The notes under the pieces are model-generated. The model searched no databases and was not told the DNA's origin. It saw only the letters and a list, made by a program, of their open reading frames with translations. From the NCBI GenBank assembly GCA_934352055.1, contig CAKRJY010000025.1, positions 1-8,296 of the forward strand: a stretch of DNA of 8,296 nucleotides, given 5' to 3'. Shown here one piece after another: positions 6,392 through 8,296 of this stretch (positions are counted from its first letter, which is position 1; each line of letters opens with the position of its first letter). The stretch is from an uncultured Lachnospiraceae bacterium (GTDB lineage: Bacteria; Bacillota; Clostridia; Lachnospirales; Lachnospiraceae). Made by a program: the position numbers and the translations under genes.

Positions 6392-7294
6392 TTATCCTTC
6401 CAGAACGTTATTCATGTATTCCATCTTTTCTTCCGCCTGGTAGATTAATTTGCTGCATTCCAACAATTCTCCAGTAAAGTCTACACCAATATCCTGGTAA
6501 AGCGACTTATACTTGATATCGTGCTCCAGACTTGCCCACATATCCATCGCTTCGGTACGAATCTGCACCTCAACCGGTACGAACTGCTTCTTATTCATAA
6601 AGTAAACCGGAACACGAATAATCATGTGTAAACTACGATACCCATTCTTTTTCGGATTCGCAATGTAGTCCTTCATTTCCATGATATGTACATCATCCTG
6701 CGCCATCAAACGATCTCTAATGAGATATACATCCTTGATATATGGACATACCACGCGTACACCGGCAATATCATAAATATTATTGCACGCTACATTCAAT
6801 GATAAATCCAGATTCTTCTTTTCCAGCTTGCCCACAATACTCTTCATGGATTTCAGTCTTGTATCTATATGATGAATCGGGCAACGCAATCCTCGGTATT
6901 TAAACTCGTCTTTAATGATATTCATCCTGGTTTCTGTAACATTCATCGCAGCATTGTACATGCGAAGAATCGGATCCATCGTGTGCATAAATTCTTCATG
7001 AATATCTGCCATATGACGCATATCTTCCCCTGTCGATATCGTCGAAGTCATCAACTCATAGACTTCAATCTGCTCCTGCACACCATCCACCGTCTGATAC
7101 GCCGTCGAAACCTTCTCTTGTTCATATTCCAACTGTGTCTCAGCTAGATTACTGTCCACAGTTTCCTCTGCTTCTTTGCTCATATTCTTTTTCCCCGTCT
7201 CCCTGTTCTTCTCCATTTTTTGTTGTTTTGTATCTGTCCCCATATTGACAGATTTGATTGTTTGCTTACGTACTGCATTTGCTGTACCTGACAT
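6392..7294 (-). CDS. Small (p)ppGpp synthetase, RelP/YwaC-like, with N-terminal extension
   Basis: This protein transfers pyrophosphate from ATP to GTP or GDP to make the alarmone (p)ppGpp. It carries the synthetase domain only: TRLKSMKSIVGKLEKK (145-160), DIAGVRVVC (175-183), KDYIANPKKNGYRSLH (208-223) and VEVQIRTEAMDMWASLEH (241-258). There is no HD hydrolase or C-terminal regulatory domain, so it is not a long RelA/SpoT enzyme. The motifs are nearest to YwaC/RelP among the small synthetases I know. At 300 residues it is longer than the usual 210-260 because of about 75 N-terminal residues rich in Lys, Glu, Gln and Thr. The ATG at 7294 has a strong AGGGGG ribosome binding site 8 bases upstream, so the extension is probably real; an ATG at codon 38 is the main alternative. 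It is divergent from the kinase-like gene. Confidence 0.92.
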   Translation of the reverse strand: MSGTANAVRKQTIKSVNMGTDTKQQKMEKNRETGKKNMSKEAEETVDSNLAETQLEYEQEKVSTAYQTVDGVQEQIEVYELMTSTISTGEDMRHMADIHEEFMHTMDPILRMYNAAMNVTETRMNIIKDEFKYRGLRCPIHHIDTRLKSMKSIVGKLEKKNLDLSLNVACNNIYDIAGVRVVCPYIKDVYLIRDRLMAQDDVHIMEMKDYIANPKKNGYRSLHMIIRVPVYFMNKKQFVPVEVQIRTEAMDMWASLEHDIKYKSLYQDIGVDFTGELLECSKLIYQAEEKMEYMNNVLEG

Positions 7295-7321
7295 ACGATC
7301 AACCCCCTAACTTACTTCTTC

Positions 7322-7327
7322 ATTATA
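7322..7327 (-). promoter_or_regulatory. Probable -10 box for the alarmone synthetase gene
   Basis: A perfect TATAAT occurs on the minus strand 27 bases before the synthetase ATG, at a distance that fits a short leader. No convincing -35 hexamer lies 16-18 bases upstream, so the promoter is either activator-dependent or the match is chance in AT-rich DNA. Confidence 0.4.
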
Positions 7328-7388
7328 TCCAATTTGCGGAAAAAGAGGGTGAAATTGCTATTAACTTTTTATTAAATATAATTTATAA

Positions 7389-7477
7389 TTGCACAGCTTC
7401 GACAGTTCTTCAGATGATGTTCGCCTGAGGCAGATATGACTGCAAAACGCATCCGAATAACTGTCGAAGCCGTACAA
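7389..7477 (-). ncRNA. Unrecognised 89-base structured element, candidate small RNA or repeat
   Basis: The ends form a long stem: a perfect 12-bp core (GCTTCGACAGTT at 7396-7407 and AACTGTCGAAGC at 7459-7470) that extends outward to 19 pairs. As plus-strand RNA the extension has A-C and C-A mismatches; as minus-strand RNA both become G-U wobbles, so the stem is unbroken on the minus strand. The 51-base interior can form a small GCAG/CTGC hairpin and possibly GATG/CATC or CAG/CTG stems. No T tract follows on either side, so it is not an ordinary terminator. It lies between the two divergent promoters, outside both predicted leaders. It matches no riboswitch or RNA family I recognise. A dispersed intergenic repeat is the main alternative to an RNA gene. 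Confidence 0.55.
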
Positions 7478-7504
7478 ATTCACGAAACCTTTGTCGACTT
7501 TCCA

Positions 7505-7533
7505 TTGATTTTTCAGACAATTTTGAATATAAT
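7505..7533 (+). promoter_or_regulatory. Promoter of the cytidylate-kinase-like gene
   Basis: TTGATT (7505-7510) and a perfect TATAAT (7528-7533) are separated by 17 bases on the plus strand. Transcription would begin near 7540 with a leader of about 23 bases containing the GGGAGG ribosome binding site (7549-7554). Confidence 0.8.
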
Positions 7534-7562
7534 GTGAGTATAAACGAAGGGAGGTAATGCAT

Positions 7563-8159
7563 ATGTACCCAGTAATAACGATTAGTAGAGAATTTGGTAG
7601 CGGTGGTCATAGCATCGGTAAGAAAGTTGCCGCCAAACTCGGTATACCATTTTATGATGGAGAAATCGTAACTCGTGTTGCAGAAGAAAGTGGTTATGCC
7701 AAGGAATTGATTGAAGATCAAGGCGAATACTCTACCTCTGCAAATAGATGGTTTGATATTTCCGCTGCTAGTGCCATGTATTTTCAAAGTCCACAAGACG
7801 AAATTTTCATTGCACAAAAGCGCGTTATTCTAGATTGTGCTGCTGCAGGTCCATGTGTCATCGTTGGACGCTGTGCCGATTATATTCTGCGCAGAGAAGA
7901 TGTTAAATGCTTAAATGTCTTTATTCATTCTGATATGAAGCATCGTACCGAACGCATCTTAGAGCGCTACGGTGAAATCGAAAATGTTGGCATTGAAAAA
8001 CGCCTTGCCAAGAAAGACAAGCAACGTAAGACTTACTACAAGTATTACACAGACCAGCAATGGGGTAATTACCGCAATTATGATGTTGCTCTCGATAGCG
8101 GTCAGTTAGGTGAAGATACCTGCGTAGATATTATCTGCGAACTATACAACAAAAAATAA
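7563..8159 (+). CDS. Cytidylate kinase-like family P-loop protein
   Basis: The 198-residue protein begins MYPVITISREFGSGGHSIGKK, the N-terminal strand and nucleotide-binding loop (about 12-20) of the cytidylate kinase-like family, followed by LGIPFYDGEIV. A second conserved block is CVIVGRCADYIL (98-109), then LNVFIHSDMKHRTERILER, where the lid and base-binding region would lie. Related proteins phosphorylate CMP or other nucleoside monophosphates, but this subfamily is distinct from housekeeping Cmk and its substrate is not established from sequence. I chose the ATG at 7563 because the GGGAGG ribosome binding site lies 8 bases upstream; the ATG at 7557 is only 2 bases from it. The stop is followed within 8 bases by the 3' end of a group II intron on the other strand, and no terminator of its own is visible before that. 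Confidence 0.88.
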   Translation: MYPVITISREFGSGGHSIGKKVAAKLGIPFYDGEIVTRVAEESGYAKELIEDQGEYSTSANRWFDISAASAMYFQSPQDEIFIAQKRVILDCAAAGPCVIVGRCADYILRREDVKCLNVFIHSDMKHRTERILERYGEIENVGIEKRLAKKDKQRKTYYKYYTDQQWGNYRNYDVALDSGQLGEDTCVDIICELYNKK

Positions 8160-8167
8160 CATGAATG

Positions 8168-8296
8168 ATCGAGTAGAAGGCGGTGACTAACCGCCGTCCT
8201 CTCACACCCCCGTGCGTATCGTTCGGTACACGGCGGTTTCAATAGTTGACGTGCACAGACTGATAGGCTGTGGCTAAATCATAAAAGCCACTGTTT
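8168..8296 (-). mobile_element. 3' end of a group II intron, class C-like (truncated by window)
   Basis: Read on the minus strand, the window edge enters the end of the intron reverse transcriptase, then domain V (about 8238-8205; core CCGCCGTGTACCGAAC followed by GATACGCACGGGGG). GTGTGAGAGGAC and the domain VI hairpin (GGCGGT-TAGTC-ACCGCC, 8195-8179) come next, then the terminal CTACTCGAT at 8176-8168. The CGC rather than AGC triad in domain V points to bacterial class C. The 3' junction is placed at 8168 from the familiar ACTCGAT ending, with an uncertainty of a base or so. Class C introns typically insert behind terminator hairpins. The 5' part of the intron lies outside the window. Confidence 0.85.
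8239..8296 (-). CDS. ltrA: C-terminal end of group II intron reverse transcriptase/maturase (partial)
   Basis: The minus-strand frame entering from the right edge reads NSGFYDLATAYQSVHVNY and then stops with TGA at 8241-8239. This is the characteristic C-terminal tail of one group of intron-encoded reverse transcriptases. The stop lies directly before domain V, as expected for a protein encoded in domain IV. The enzyme would assist splicing and carry out reverse transcription during retrohoming. Only 18 codons and the stop are visible, so the integrity of the rest cannot be judged. Confidence 0.85.
   Translation of the reverse strand, partial: NSGFYDLATAYQSVHVNY

Noticed and set aside
7389..7477. 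Fluoride riboswitch suggested by GATG-x-x-TTCGCC and ATATGAC in the plus-strand interior
   Set aside because: The conserved CTCCTA block and the required pseudoknot arrangement are absent, and the long closing stem favours the opposite strand.
7410..7817. 135-codon minus-strand frame across the intergenic region and kinase gene
   Set aside because: It is antisense to a well-supported P-loop gene with its own promoter and ribosome binding site, and its translation resembles no family.

Overview
The window looks like a chromosomal segment of a low-GC Gram-positive gut-type Clostridia, most likely Lachnospiraceae. The evidence is the AT-rich base composition, strong AGGAGG-type ribosome binding sites, sigma-A-type TTGACA/TATAAT promoters, U-tailed hairpin terminators, an FMN riboswitch ahead of a ribD-ribE-ribBA-ribH operon in the Bacillus/Clostridia order, and a stand-alone RelP-type alarmone synthetase. 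The genus cannot be fixed from the sequence alone.

Layout from left to right. Positions 1-171 hold the start of an unrecognised open frame on the minus strand, cut by the window edge, followed by AT-rich sequence with no convincing gene. Positions 429-1181 are a complete type II toxin-antitoxin operon on the minus strand: its own promoter, a RelB/DinJ-like antitoxin, a RelE/ParE-like toxin overlapping it by 4 bases, and an intrinsic terminator. Next come an orphan alpha/beta hydrolase (1193-1966) and a small CxxC heavy-metal-binding protein (2095-2352), both minus strand. The riboflavin operon occupies 2442-6325: promoter, FMN riboswitch, two tandem terminators, ribD (probable TTG start), ribE, ribBA, ribH and a final terminator. 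Together the four genes cover the conversion of GTP and ribulose-5-phosphate to riboflavin, apart from the phosphatase step, which is usually encoded elsewhere.

Upstream of the riboflavin operon lies a RelP/YwaC-like (p)ppGpp synthetase (6392-7294, minus). It is divergent from a cytidylate-kinase-like P-loop protein (7563-8159, plus). The 268-base gap between them contains a promoter for each gene and, between the two promoters, an 89-base element closed by a 19-bp stem. That stem is fully paired only when read as minus-strand RNA. I do not recognise it, and it is the best candidate in the window for an undescribed RNA or repeat. The right edge is the 3' end of a bacterial class C-like group II intron on the minus strand: the last 18 residues and stop codon of its reverse transcriptase, domains V and VI, and the 3' splice junction about 8 bases past the kinase stop codon.

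The rest is mostly ordinary housekeeping and accessory material. The parts worth a second look are the 89-base element, the double-terminator riboswitch leader, and the intron landing beside the kinase gene.
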